DNA from: Caulobacteraceae bacterium
GTDB taxonomy: Bacteria; Pseudomonadota; Alphaproteobacteria; Caulobacterales; Caulobacteraceae
Length of the DNA: 39,191 nt
NCBI GenBank assembly: GCA_947474775.1
Contig: CANJKG010000003.1
Location: 1-39,191 of the forward strand
Direction of reading: 5' to 3'
The first letter of the stretch is position 1. Each line of letters starts with the position of its first letter. The position numbers and the translations under genes were made by a program. Below are positions 1-8,526 of the stretch, in pieces. The notes below the pieces were generated by a model that saw only the letters and a program-made list of their open reading frames with translations, was not told the origin of the DNA and made no database searches.

Positions 1-79
1 ACCTGCCCTGACCGGTCAGCACATCAACCTGGCGCAGCTTGGCGACGATCTCTTCCGGCTTGTGGTGCTTCCTTGCCAT
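1..79 (-). CDS. IS3-family transposase OrfA, N-terminal fragment (MARKHHKPEEIVAKLRQVDVLTGQGR...), cut by window edge
   Basis: Manual minus-strand translation from ATG at 79; the motif MARKxHKPEEIVAKLRQVDVL is typical of IS3-family OrfA proteins. Too short for the ORF track. Confidence 0.8.
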   Translation of the reverse strand, partial: MARKHHKPEEIVAKLRQVDVLTGQGR

Positions 80-147
80 CGTTCCATCCATCCAAAATGG
101 TCCTCGGACCAACATAAGGGATGGATCACTTCAAGGGGGTCAGACCA
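1..147 (-). mobile_element. IS3-family insertion sequence, orfA-proximal end (rest lies left of the window)
   Basis: Minus strand begins TGGTCTGACCCCCTTGAAGTGATCC..., an IS3-type terminus, followed by the orfA start. The IS edge at 147 abuts coding sequence that reads as the YifB N-terminus. Confidence 0.8.
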
Positions 148-231
148 CTCGCCGCTGGTGAGCTGGACCTCCACGTCGACGCGCATCGCCTCGACGCCCT
201 GGAACGCCACCGTGACCACCCGCGCGGCCAT
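148..231 (-). pseudogene. YifB/ComM-family Mg-chelatase-like ATPase, N-terminal 28 codons, interrupted by the IS
   Basis: MAARVVTVAFQGVEAMRVDVEVQLTSGE matches the conserved YifB N-terminus; reading then runs into IS sequence. Confidence 0.75.
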
Positions 232-367
232 CTTTCAGGTCCCTATTCATAAGGTTGACTTATCCACAACCGCAGCACGAACCGCGGGCCGGATCAAGAA
301 CAAAAATGGAACCTTTCGGGAAAGTGAGACATTTCCGCGACCTGGCGGACGCGGCTGCGAACCCAGG

Positions 368-1315
368 CTAGGCTGTGGCCCGACGCGCTTCAATCCGTTC
401 CCAGAGAATCTCGCCGGCATCGATACCGGTGAAGGTCCGGAGCGCCACGGCGCCGGTGGGAGAGGTGACGTTGATCTCGGTGAGGTGGTCGCCGATCACG
501 TCGATACCGACGAATATCAGGCCGCGCGCCTTCAGCTCCGGGCCGATGGCGGCGCAGATTTCCCGGTCACGGGCGTTGAGCTCTACCGGCTGGGCCTTGC
601 CGCCCACCGCCAGGTTGGAGCGGATCTGGCCCTTCTGCGGCACTCGGTTGATGGCCCCCACCGCCTCGCCGTCGATCAGCAGGATTCGCTTGTCGCCGGA
701 GGTCACGGCGGGAAGGAACTTCTGCAGGATCACCGGCTCGTCGCTGATCTGGGCGTGCAGTTCCAGCAGGGCGTCGAGGTTGGGGTCGTCTGCCAGGTGG
801 CGGGTGACGCCCGAGCCGCCGCGCCCGTTCAGGGGCTTCAACACGACATCGCCGTGCCGGGCGCGGAATTCGGCGATCGCCGCGCGGTCCTTGGTGATCA
901 GGGTCGGCGGCTGCAGGCCTGGGAATTTCGTCACGAACAGCTTCTCCGGCGCGTTGCGCACCGAGACCGGATCGTTGACCACCAGGGTGGCCGGGTGCAC
1001 CGCCTCCAGCAAGAACGTCGAGTCTATGTAGTTCATGTCGAAGGGCGGGTCCTGGCGCAGCAGGATCACGTCGAACGAAGCGAGGTCCGCGCGCCGCCAT
1101 GCGCCCAGGGCCGCGTGGTCGCCCGCCACACGCCTCACCGTCACGTCGCGGCCCGAGGCGGTGACCCGGCCCTCGTCCATGGCCAGGGTGTCCGTGGTGT
1201 AGACGAAAAGCCGGTGCCCGCGCGCCTGGGCGGCCTCCATCATCAGGAAGGTGGTGTCGCCCTCGATATTGATCCCCTCGATGGGATCCATCTGCACGGC
1301 GACGTTCAACGACAT
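368..1315 (-). CDS. gshB: Glutathione synthase
   Basis: 315 aa; [34 protein letters not shown] and ATP-grasp motifs ([20 protein letters not shown]). Confidence 0.96.
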   Translation of the reverse strand: MSLNVAVQMDPIEGINIEGDTTFLMMEAAQARGHRLFVYTTDTLAMDEGRVTASGRDVTVRRVAGDHAALGAWRRADLASFDVILLRQDPPFDMNYIDSTFLLEAVHPATLVVNDPVSVRNAPEKLFVTKFPGLQPPTLITKDRAAIAEFRARHGDVVLKPLNGRGGSGVTRHLADDPNLDALLELHAQISDEPVILQKFLPAVTSGDKRILLIDGEAVGAINRVPQKGQIRSNLAVGGKAQPVELNARDREICAAIGPELKARGLIFVGIDVIGDHLTEINVTSPTGAVALRTFTGIDAGEILWERIEARRATA

Positions 1316-1407
1316 GGGCGGCTCCCCTCAGCCCTGCCCACATAGGCGGCGGCGAGCCGCAACGCCAGCCGCAGCGCGACCTAAGGCCAAGCCGGAAATG
1401 TTGCACT

Positions 1408-1422
1408 TGAGAATGATTCTCA
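1408..1422. promoter_or_regulatory. Putative Fur box (TGAGAATGATTCTCA)
   Basis: Perfect 7-1-7 palindrome resembling the GATAATGATAATCATTATC consensus, 76 bp before the likely TonB receptor start. Confidence 0.75.
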
Positions 1423-1497
1423 TTGCCAGGCTGAGTTGTTGCAAATAAGAACGCTTCGCAGTTGCACGGGCCGAGCCGGTGCGGGGGTTACGACGAG

Positions 1498-3960
1498 ATG
1501 ACCACGAAGCGTAAGGGCATGGTTGAAGCCCGGGTGAAGCGACCCCTGGCCAGCGCAGCCGTGGCCGGACTGGCCGGTCTGTCCATGCATGGCGCGGCCT
1601 ACGCCGCCGACGATGCCATGGCCACGGCCGCCGCGGACGCCGACCAGCCCACCACGGTCTCAGGCGTGGACGTCGAAGGCCGCCGCCGCATCGACAACGT
1701 CAAGTCCACCGCCGAGCCGCTCGACACCCCGCAGACCGTGACCGTGATCCCGCGCGGGGTGATCGCCGCCCAGAACCTGCTGTCGCTGCGCGACGTGCTC
1801 TCCACCGTCCCGGGCATCACCTTCGGCGCCGGCGAAGGCGGCGGCGGCTTCGGCGACAGCATCACCTTGCGCGGCTATGCGGCCAGCAACGACGTCACCG
1901 TCGACGGCGTGCGCGACAGCGCCCAGTACAGCCGCTCCGACCCGTTCAACCTGGAGCAGATCGAGGTCACCAACGGCGCCAACTCGGTCTATTCCGGGGC
2001 CGGTTCGGTCGGCGGGACCATCAACCTCGTGAACAAGCGTCCCGGCCGCGGCGACAGCGCCACCGTCACCGCCGGTGTGGGCGCGGACAACTATTACCGC
2101 GGCGCGGTCGACGCGAACCATCGGCTGAACGGCAGCGTTTCCGTGCGCCTGAACGCCATGGTCCACCGGAATGACGCGCCTGGCCGCAGGGTGGAGGCGT
2201 TCGAGCGCTGGGGCATTGCGCCGGCGATCACCGTCGGCATGCATAGCCCGACCAAGTTCACGGCGATGTACTTCCACCAGCAGGACACCAACACCCCGCA
2301 GTACGGCGTGCCCTACTACAACGGCGGGCCTGTCCCGGGCATCGATCCGTCGACCTACTACGGCTACGCCAACCTCGATGTTCAGGAGCAGAACATCGAC
2401 ATGCTCACCGGCATCCTCGACCACGAATTCGGCGGCGAGCTGGAGGGGCTTCAGGTCCGCAGTCTCACCCGCTACCAGGTTGTCGACCAGTACATCCTCG
2501 TGGATCCGCCGCAGGCGGCGGCCGGGGGCATCTGCCTCGCCAGCAACACAGCCCCGGTTTCGACGGCGACGAACATCACCGGCTACGCGCCCTGCCTCGC
2601 CGGCCTGCAGCCTGGATTCTACCGGCCCAGCGGTCCGCGCGGCAACTATCGCGACACCCGCAACACCATCCTCCACAACCAGACCGACCTCACCTGGACC
2701 GGCGAGATCGGCGGCATGAAGCACGAGGCCGTGTTCGGCTTCTCCGTGATGTCGGAGACCTACCGCCTCGACAACGGCGCCACCCTGCGCACCGCCGTGG
2801 GAACGACGGCGCCTTTGCCCGACATGAACATCGCCAACCCGAACAACATCTGGGCCGGGCCGTTCAACGTTATCCAGGGCGGCGGCGCGCTGACCGCCGC
2901 CACGGCGACCCCGCCCAACAGCTCTCCGTCCGGCGGCCAGGACGGCGACCGGAACAACCAGGCCGTCTACTTCTTCGACAACGCGAGCCTGAACGACCAG
3001 TGGTCGGTCAACCTTGGCGTCCGCTACGAACACAACGAGGGCAGGAACAGCCAGCGCTACTATACGGCCGCCAACTTCCTGCCGAACCCGTTCGGCGGCC
3101 AGGCCCCCGGTCCAGCCCAGCCCGGCGCGCAGGGCGGGCGGTTTTCAGGCAACGGCGAGGTGTTCAGGAGCAGCGACAACCTGTTCTCCTATCGCCTGGG
3201 CGTGGTCTACAAGCCCCTCCCCGAGGCCAGCCTCTACGTCGCCTACGGCAACTCGAAGACGCCGTCGCAGGCGACCGTCAACGGTTCCGGCGCCTGCACG
3301 GCGGTGACCTGCACGGTCGATCCGGAAACCGCGGAATCCATCGAGATCGGCGGGAAGTGGGACTATCGGGGCCGGCTCTCGCTGACCGCCGCCCTGTTCG
3401 AGAACAAGCGTGGCAACTATCGGGTCGCGTCCAATGATCCGCTGGTCGTGCCGCAGCAGCTCGATGGCGCGGCGCGGGTCCGCGGCTTCACCCTGGGCGC
3501 GTCTGGCCTCATCACCGACGAGTGGGCCATCTTCGCCAACTACACCTACCTTCAGTCGAAGGTGCTCCAGGGCGTCAACGACGCCGACAAGGCCGCCGGC
3601 CTGGACTTCACCGCCGGAGACCCCCTGGTCCAGGTTCCCGACCACGCCTTCAGCCTGTTCACAACCTACGACCTGCCGATGGACATCCAGGTCGGCTACG
3701 GCGTGACCTACCAGGGCGAGTCCTACCTCACCCAGCACACAGGCACGAGGACGGTCCGCAGCACCATCCCGCTGATCAAGAGCGACAGCTACGTCGTACA
3801 CCGCCTGACGGTGGCCTGGACGCCCACCGACAGGATCGAGCTGCGGGCCAACGTGAACAACGTCCTCGACAAGGAATACTACACGCGCATCCGCAACAAC
3901 GGCTGGGCGACGCCCGGCGACAGGCGCAACGCGACCCTCACCCTGAGCTACCGGTTCTGA
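1498..3960 (+). CDS. TonB-dependent siderophore receptor
   Basis: Signal peptide, plug domain (PQTVTVIPRGVIAAQNLLSLRDVLSTVPGI) and C-terminal beta strand (LTLSYRF). Track ORF starts at TTG 1462; ATG 1498 (MTTKRKGM) preferred. Confidence 0.95.
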   Translation: MTTKRKGMVEARVKRPLASAAVAGLAGLSMHGAAYAADDAMATAAADADQPTTVSGVDVEGRRRIDNVKSTAEPLDTPQTVTVIPRGVIAAQNLLSLRDVLSTVPGITFGAGEGGGGFGDSITLRGYAASNDVTVDGVRDSAQYSRSDPFNLEQIEVTNGANSVYSGAGSVGGTINLVNKRPGRGDSATVTAGVGADNYYRGAVDANHRLNGSVSVRLNAMVHRNDAPGRRVEAFERWGIAPAITVGMHSPTKFTAMYFHQQDTNTPQYGVPYYNGGPVPGIDPSTYYGYANLDVQEQNIDMLTGILDHEFGGELEGLQVRSLTRYQVVDQYILVDPPQAAAGGICLASNTAPVSTATNITGYAPCLAGLQPGFYRPSGPRGNYRDTRNTILHNQTDLTWTGEIGGMKHEAVFGFSVMSETYRLDNGATLRTAVGTTAPLPDMNIANPNNIWAGPFNVIQGGGALTAATATPPNSSPSGGQDGDRNNQAVYFFDNASLNDQWSVNLGVRYEHNEGRNSQRYYTAANFLPNPFGGQAPGPAQPGAQGGRFSGNGEVFRSSDNLFSYRLGVVYKPLPEASLYVAYGNSKTPSQATVNGSGACTAVTCTVDPETAESIEIGGKWDYRGRLSLTAALFENKRGNYRVASNDPLVVPQQLDGAARVRGFTLGASGLITDEWAIFANYTYLQSKVLQGVNDADKAAGLDFTAGDPLVQVPDHAFSLFTTYDLPMDIQVGYGVTYQGESYLTQHTGTRTVRSTIPLIKSDSYVVHRLTVAWTPTDRIELRANVNNVLDKEYYTRIRNNGWATPGDRRNATLTLSYRF

Positions 3961-3983
3961 GCTCCCCCTCGGAACCAGTGGCC

Positions 3984-4019
3984 GCGCCCCGTCCGTTCTG
4001 CTCGCGGACGGGGCGCTTT
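3984..4019 (+). terminator. 12-bp perfect stem-loop followed by a short T run
   Basis: GCGCCCCGTCCG (3984-3995) / CGGACGGGGCGC (4005-4016), then TTT. Confidence 0.5.
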
Positions 4020-4036
4020 CATCTTAGAACCCCCAC

Positions 4037-4720
4037 ATGATGCTGCAGGTCCCAGGGGTGCTGACGCCCGCGGAGGTCGCCCACGTCCGCGGCCTGATCG
4101 ACGCCGCCGCCTGGGTCGACGGCAAGGCCACCGCCGGCGCCCAGTCGGGCCTCGTCAAGCGCAACCGGCAGCTGCCGCAGGACGCGCCCGCCGCCCGCGA
4201 CGCCGGGATCCTGGTCCGCGACGCCGTCCGACGCAGCCCGCTGTTCATGTCGGCGGCCCTGCCGCACACGGTCTTCCCGCCCCTGTTCAACCGCTACGAG
4301 GTCGGCGAGACCTTCGGCGACCACATCGACAACGCCCTGCGCTTCCACGCCGACACGGGCGTGCGCATCCGCACCGACCTGTCGGCCACCCTGTTCCTCA
4401 CCGATCCCGGCGACTACGACGGGGGCGAACTTGTGGTGGAGGATACCTACGGACTGCACGAGGTGAAGCTGGCCGCGGGCGACCTGATCCTCTATCCGGC
4501 CTCCAGCCTGCACCGGGTGCGCCCGGTGACCCGCGGCGCGCGCACCGCCAGCTTCTTCTGGGTGCAGAGCCTGGTGCGCGAGGATGCGCGGCGCGCCCTG
4601 CTGTTCGACATGGACCTGGCCATCCAGTGCCTGGCGGAGAGCGCCGGGCAGGACGAGCCGGCCATAGTCTCGCTCACCGGCGCCTATCATAACCTTCTGA
4701 GGATGTGGGCGGAGCTCTAA
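4037..4720 (+). CDS. PKHD-type Fe(II)/2-oxoglutarate hydroxylase (PiuC/YbiX family)
   Basis: 227 aa; [56 protein letters not shown]. Start 4037 or 4040. Confidence 0.93.
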   Translation: MMLQVPGVLTPAEVAHVRGLIDAAAWVDGKATAGAQSGLVKRNRQLPQDAPAARDAGILVRDAVRRSPLFMSAALPHTVFPPLFNRYEVGETFGDHIDNALRFHADTGVRIRTDLSATLFLTDPGDYDGGELVVEDTYGLHEVKLAAGDLILYPASSLHRVRPVTRGARTASFFWVQSLVREDARRALLFDMDLAIQCLAESAGQDEPAIVSLTGAYHNLLRMWAEL

Positions 4721-4830
4721 CGCCTGATCGGTTCAGATGGAACCATCTGAACCGTGAATCAGGCGCTACACTTTTGATTTTCGAGCACGATTCAACGATC
4801 AGACGATTCCGTCTGATCGCATCGTGCTCT
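4721..4830. repeat. Bipartite palindromic intergenic repeat, copy A
   Basis: Hairpin 1: CGCCTGAT-CGGTTCAGATGG-AA-CCATCTGAACCG-TGA-ATCAGGCG (4721-4765). Linker containing CTTTTGATTT. Hairpin 2: GAGCACGAT-TCAA-CGATCAGACG-ATTC-CGTCTGATCG-C-ATCGTGCTC (4783-4829). Confidence 0.85.
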
Positions 4831-4889
4831 AGACGCAAGACGCCCGGCGAGGGATTGTGGCGTCGGCAGCAATCGGGGGGAATGACGGC

Positions 4890-6566
4890 ATGGCGGAGAT
4901 CTCCGCAGAGGGCGCGGACGGGGCGAAGAAACCCACCTCGCTGCGCACCGTGGTGGCGGCCTCGGCCGCCGGCACCGCCTTCGAATGGTACGACTTCTTC
5001 GTCTTCGGCAGCCTGGCCCAGGTGGTCTCGAAGGTCTTCTTCTCCAACCTGAACCCCACCGCCGGCTACATCGCCGCGCTCGCCCTGTTCGGCGCCGGCT
5101 TCGCCTTCAGGCCCTTGGGGGCTCTGGTGTTCGGCCGCATCGGCGACCGGCTGGGCCGCAAGGGCGCCTTCCTCGGCACCGTCGGACTGATGGGCGGGGC
5201 GACCTTCGCCATCGGCCTCCTGCCCACCTACGCCCAGGTGGGCCTGCTGGCGCCGGCCCTGCTGGTGCTGATGCGCATTCTCCAGGGCTTCGCCCTGGGC
5301 GGCGAGTACGGTGGCGCCGCCATCTATGTGGCCGAGCACGCGCCCGCCGGCGCCCGCGGTCGCTCCACCAGCTGGGTGCAGACCTCGGCCGCCTTCGGCC
5401 TGGCCGGCGCGCTGCTGGTGATCCTCGGCACGCGGCTGGTGGTGGGCACGTACTTCGGTCCCGACGCCTTCGACGCCTGGGGCTGGCGCATCCCCTTCCT
5501 TGTCTCGGCCGGCCTGCTGGCCATCTCCATCTGGATGCGGCTGAAGCTCTCCGAGAGCCCGGCCTTCCTGCAGATGAAGGCCGAAGGCACGGCCTCCAAG
5601 GCGCCCTTCTCCGAGGCCTTCGGCCAGTGGAAGAACCTCAAGGTCGTGCTGCTGGCCCTGGTGGCCATCATGTTCGCCCAGGGCGCCGTCTGGTACTGCA
5701 CCTTCTTCTACAGCCAGACCTTCATGGAGAAATTCCTGAAGGTGCCGCCGGCCACCATCAACCTGCTGATGATGGGCGCCACGGTGGCCAGCGCAGTGCT
5801 CTATGTGGTGTTCGGCGCGCTCTCCGACCGGATCGGCCGCAAGAAGGTCATGCTGGCGGGGATGGTGCTGGCCCTGGTGGCCTTCTTCCCGGGCTTCCAC
5901 ATGCTGGCCAAGACCCTCAATCCCGCGCTGGCCGAGGCCGAGGCCCGCACCCCCATCGTCGTGGTGGCCGATCCCGCCACCTGCTCCCTGCAGTTCGATC
6001 CCGTCGGCAAGGCGAGCTTCGTCACCTCCTGCGACATCGCCAAGAGCACCCTGGCCAACGCCGGCGTCTCCTACTCAAATCAGGCCGGCCCCGCCGGCAG
6101 CGTGGCCCAGATCCGTATCGGTGAGGCCGTCGTGCCCTCCCGTGACGCCCAGGCCCTGCCGCCGGCCGAAGCCAAGGCCGTCAAGGCCGAGGTGGAAGCC
6201 GCGATAAAAGCGGGCCTGGCCGCCGGCGGCTATCCCGCCGCGGCCGATCCCGAGCGCTGGAACCTTCTGGGCGCCTTCGGGGTGCTGATGATCTTCGTGG
6301 TCGCCGCCTGCGCCCTGTACGGGCCGATGGCCGCCTGCCTGGTGGAGATGTTCCCCACCCGCATCCGCTACACGGCCATGTCGCTGCCCTACCACATCGG
6401 CACCGGCTGGGTCGGCGGCTTCGTGCCCTTCACCGCCTTCGCCATCGTGGCCGGGGTGGGCGATATCTATTCGGGGCTCTGGTACCCGTTTGCATTCACG
6501 GCGCTGTCGGTGGTCACTTGCTTCTTCCTGCTGCCCGAGACCAAGGACCGGCCGCTGGATCAGTAG
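4890..6566 (+). CDS. MFS transporter, metabolite:H+ symporter (MHS/ProP-like)
   Basis: GTAFEWYDFFVFGSLA, GRIGDRLGRKGAFL and RILQGFALGGEYGGAA motifs. Track start 4857; ATG 4890 after GGGGGG preferred. Confidence 0.9.
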   Translation: MAEISAEGADGAKKPTSLRTVVAASAAGTAFEWYDFFVFGSLAQVVSKVFFSNLNPTAGYIAALALFGAGFAFRPLGALVFGRIGDRLGRKGAFLGTVGLMGGATFAIGLLPTYAQVGLLAPALLVLMRILQGFALGGEYGGAAIYVAEHAPAGARGRSTSWVQTSAAFGLAGALLVILGTRLVVGTYFGPDAFDAWGWRIPFLVSAGLLAISIWMRLKLSESPAFLQMKAEGTASKAPFSEAFGQWKNLKVVLLALVAIMFAQGAVWYCTFFYSQTFMEKFLKVPPATINLLMMGATVASAVLYVVFGALSDRIGRKKVMLAGMVLALVAFFPGFHMLAKTLNPALAEAEARTPIVVVADPATCSLQFDPVGKASFVTSCDIAKSTLANAGVSYSNQAGPAGSVAQIRIGEAVVPSRDAQALPPAEAKAVKAEVEAAIKAGLAAGGYPAAADPERWNLLGAFGVLMIFVVAACALYGPMAACLVEMFPTRIRYTAMSLPYHIGTGWVGGFVPFTAFAIVAGVGDIYSGLWYPFAFTALSVVTCFFLLPETKDRPLDQ

Positions 6567-7450
6567 CCGGCGATCGGCGCGGCCTCGGCCTCGACGCCGG
6601 CCGCCTGCAAGGCCTCGAGCTCAGCGCGCCAGCCGGGCGTGACCACCAGCCTCGCAACCCGCAGGCCCTCGCCCGCCAGCTCGGCCAGCCGGTCCGCGCC
6701 GATGTCGCCCGCCAGTCGCTCGGCGTCGCGGCGGGCCAGGGCCACGATGTCCGCGCAGGCGCCTGCATCCGCCGCCAGCACATCGGCGGAGGCCAGCACC
6801 CGGGCCGCGCGCAGGGTCAGCAGGTCGGCCGGGCCCCGCGCGTCGATGAAGTGGACGAAGCCGGCCAGCGGTTCCGCCCAGGCCAGGGCCTCGCGCAGCC
6901 GCCGCGCGGCGATCTCCATGTCGCCCGCCATGGCCGCCTCCGCCGCGGGTCCGCTGAGCGCGGCGCGCAGGAAGGCGCGGCGGCGCGGCAGCTCGGGCAG
7001 GGCGGCCCGCACCTCATCCTGCAGCAGCCGGAACAGAGCCGCGACCCGCCCTGCGCCCTCCGGCACCCGGGTCTCGATGTCGTGCCTCAGGAGCGTCGCC
7101 AGCATCGGCGAGCCGCCGCCGGTGCCGATGGCGGCCACCACCTCGCCCCGGTCGATCACCGCCGGCGTCGTGAAGTCGCAGAGCGCCGGCCGATCAGCCA
7201 CGTTCACCGGCACATGGGCGGCCCGCGCCGCCGCCGCCGCGCGCGCGGCGAAGTCCGCATCGGGGCTGGCGATGAAGGCCAGCGCGGCGCCGGCATAGGC
7301 CGAGGGATCGGTGGCCTGCTCGCCCCGCAGGCGCAGGATCCGCGCCGGCGAGCCCTCGAACAGCCGGGCCTTGGCCTCCGCCATCTCCCCCTCGCCCGCC
7401 ACGATGACCAGGCGGCCGGCCAGCGGGTAGAAGGCGGGGAAGGCGTCCAC
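6560..7450 (-). CDS. Precorrin-2 dehydrogenase/sirohydrochlorin ferrochelatase (CysG N-terminal-like) with short degenerate SUMT-like C-terminus
   Basis: CysG-type PVNVADRPALCDFTTPAVIDRGEVVAAIGTGGGSPMLATLLR, followed by ADLLTLRAARVLASADVL and ELEALQAAGVEAEAAPIAGY. Confidence 0.85.
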   Translation of the reverse strand: MDAFPAFYPLAGRLVIVAGEGEMAEAKARLFEGSPARILRLRGEQATDPSAYAGAALAFIASPDADFAARAAAAARAAHVPVNVADRPALCDFTTPAVIDRGEVVAAIGTGGGSPMLATLLRHDIETRVPEGAGRVAALFRLLQDEVRAALPELPRRRAFLRAALSGPAAEAAMAGDMEIAARRLREALAWAEPLAGFVHFIDARGPADLLTLRAARVLASADVLAADAGACADIVALARRDAERLAGDIGADRLAELAGEGLRVARLVVTPGWRAELEALQAAGVEAEAAPIAGY

Positions 7451-7460
7451 GCGCGCCGGA

Positions 7461-7814
7461 CTACTTCTGGGTCTTCAGGAAGGCGATGATCGCGGCGCGG
7501 TTCTCCGCCGAGGCCACGCTCATGGGCATCAGGCTGCCCGGGGCGAAGACGGCGGGCGCGGTCAGGTAGGCGTCCAGGTTGGCGTCCGTCCAGGTCCCCT
7601 TCTTGGCCTTCAGCCCGGCCGAGTACTTGAACACCGGGTCGGCGGCGATCTGGCGGCCCGCCACGCCCTGGAGGCTGGGCGCCATGACGGAGGTCTTCGG
7701 CTGGTGGCAGCCCTTGCAGGTCAGCATGAACAGCCGCCCGCCGTCGGGCGCCGCCGAGGCGGGCTGCGCGGCCAGGGCGGCCAGGGCGAGGGCGGCGGAA
7801 GCGGCGCGGATCAT
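7461..7814 (-). CDS. Class I c-type cytochrome
   Basis: Signal peptide; CKGCH haem motif; distal PMSV methionine region. Confidence 0.9.
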   Translation of the reverse strand: MIRAASAALALAALAAQPASAAPDGGRLFMLTCKGCHQPKTSVMAPSLQGVAGRQIAADPVFKYSAGLKAKKGTWTDANLDAYLTAPAVFAPGSLMPMSVASAENRAAIIAFLKTQK

Positions 7815-7879
7815 GGTGTCTCCGGGAGGGTTGCGGGCGCTACATACCGGCTAAGGGCCCGCGCCGCCAAGGCGTGCGC

Positions 7880-8497
7880 TCAGCGGGCGAGGTCCTGCGG
7901 CCGGTCGACGTCGAACAGAACGCCCCCATCCGGCGCCTCGACGATGGCGAGATCGGGGCCGAGCCGGTCGAGGATGGCGCGCGCGCCCCTGTCGCCGGTG
8001 AGCGCCAGGAGGTCGGGGAACAGCGCACGGCCGATCAGCGCCGGATTGCCCCGCCGGCCCTGGAACTGCGGGGCGGCGGCGGGCGCGCCGGCGGCCAGGG
8101 CGGCGGCGAGCCGGTCCAGCAACCCCGCCGGCGTCCGCGGCATATCGCCCAGGAGCACGAACACCCCCTCGGCATCCGCCGGCAGGGCGCCGACCCCGGT
8201 CCTGAGCGAGGCGCCCATGCCCTCGGCGTGGTCTTCCGCATGGACGATGCGCAGCCGCGCTGACTGGCCCAGCCGCGTCACCGCCTGGCGCGCCGCCTCG
8301 GCCACGGCCTCGGAGTCGGCCCCGGTGACCAGGGTGACCGACCGCACGGGACCGCCTAGCGCCGCGCCCAGGGCGCCTTCGATCAGCGGATGCCCCGCGA
8401 AGGGCGCCAGGAGCTTGCGGCCGCCGAACCGGGAGCCGGAACCGGCCGCCAGGACGATGGCCTCCAGGCGCCGAATCGGCGTCGCCTCTGTCGCCAA
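7880..8497 (-). CDS. MobA/MocA-like nucleotidyltransferase (molybdenum cofactor)
   Basis: [20 protein letters not shown] signature and [16 protein letters not shown]. Track ORF extends back to 8752 over moaA; TTG at 8497 preferred. Confidence 0.8.
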   Translation of the reverse strand: MATEATPIRRLEAIVLAAGSGSRFGGRKLLAPFAGHPLIEGALGAALGGPVRSVTLVTGADSEAVAEAARQAVTRLGQSARLRIVHAEDHAEGMGASLRTGVGALPADAEGVFVLLGDMPRTPAGLLDRLAAALAAGAPAAAPQFQGRRGNPALIGRALFPDLLALTGDRGARAILDRLGPDLAIVEAPDGGVLFDVDRPQDLAR

Positions 8498-8526
8498 GGC
8501 TGCTTCCTCGCTATCTTCACGCCCAC

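Noticed and set aside
62-1345. 427-aa plus-strand ORF antisense to gshB
   Set aside because: Arg/Gly/Val-rich composition artefact of high-GC antisense frames; gshB on the minus strand is clearly the real gene.
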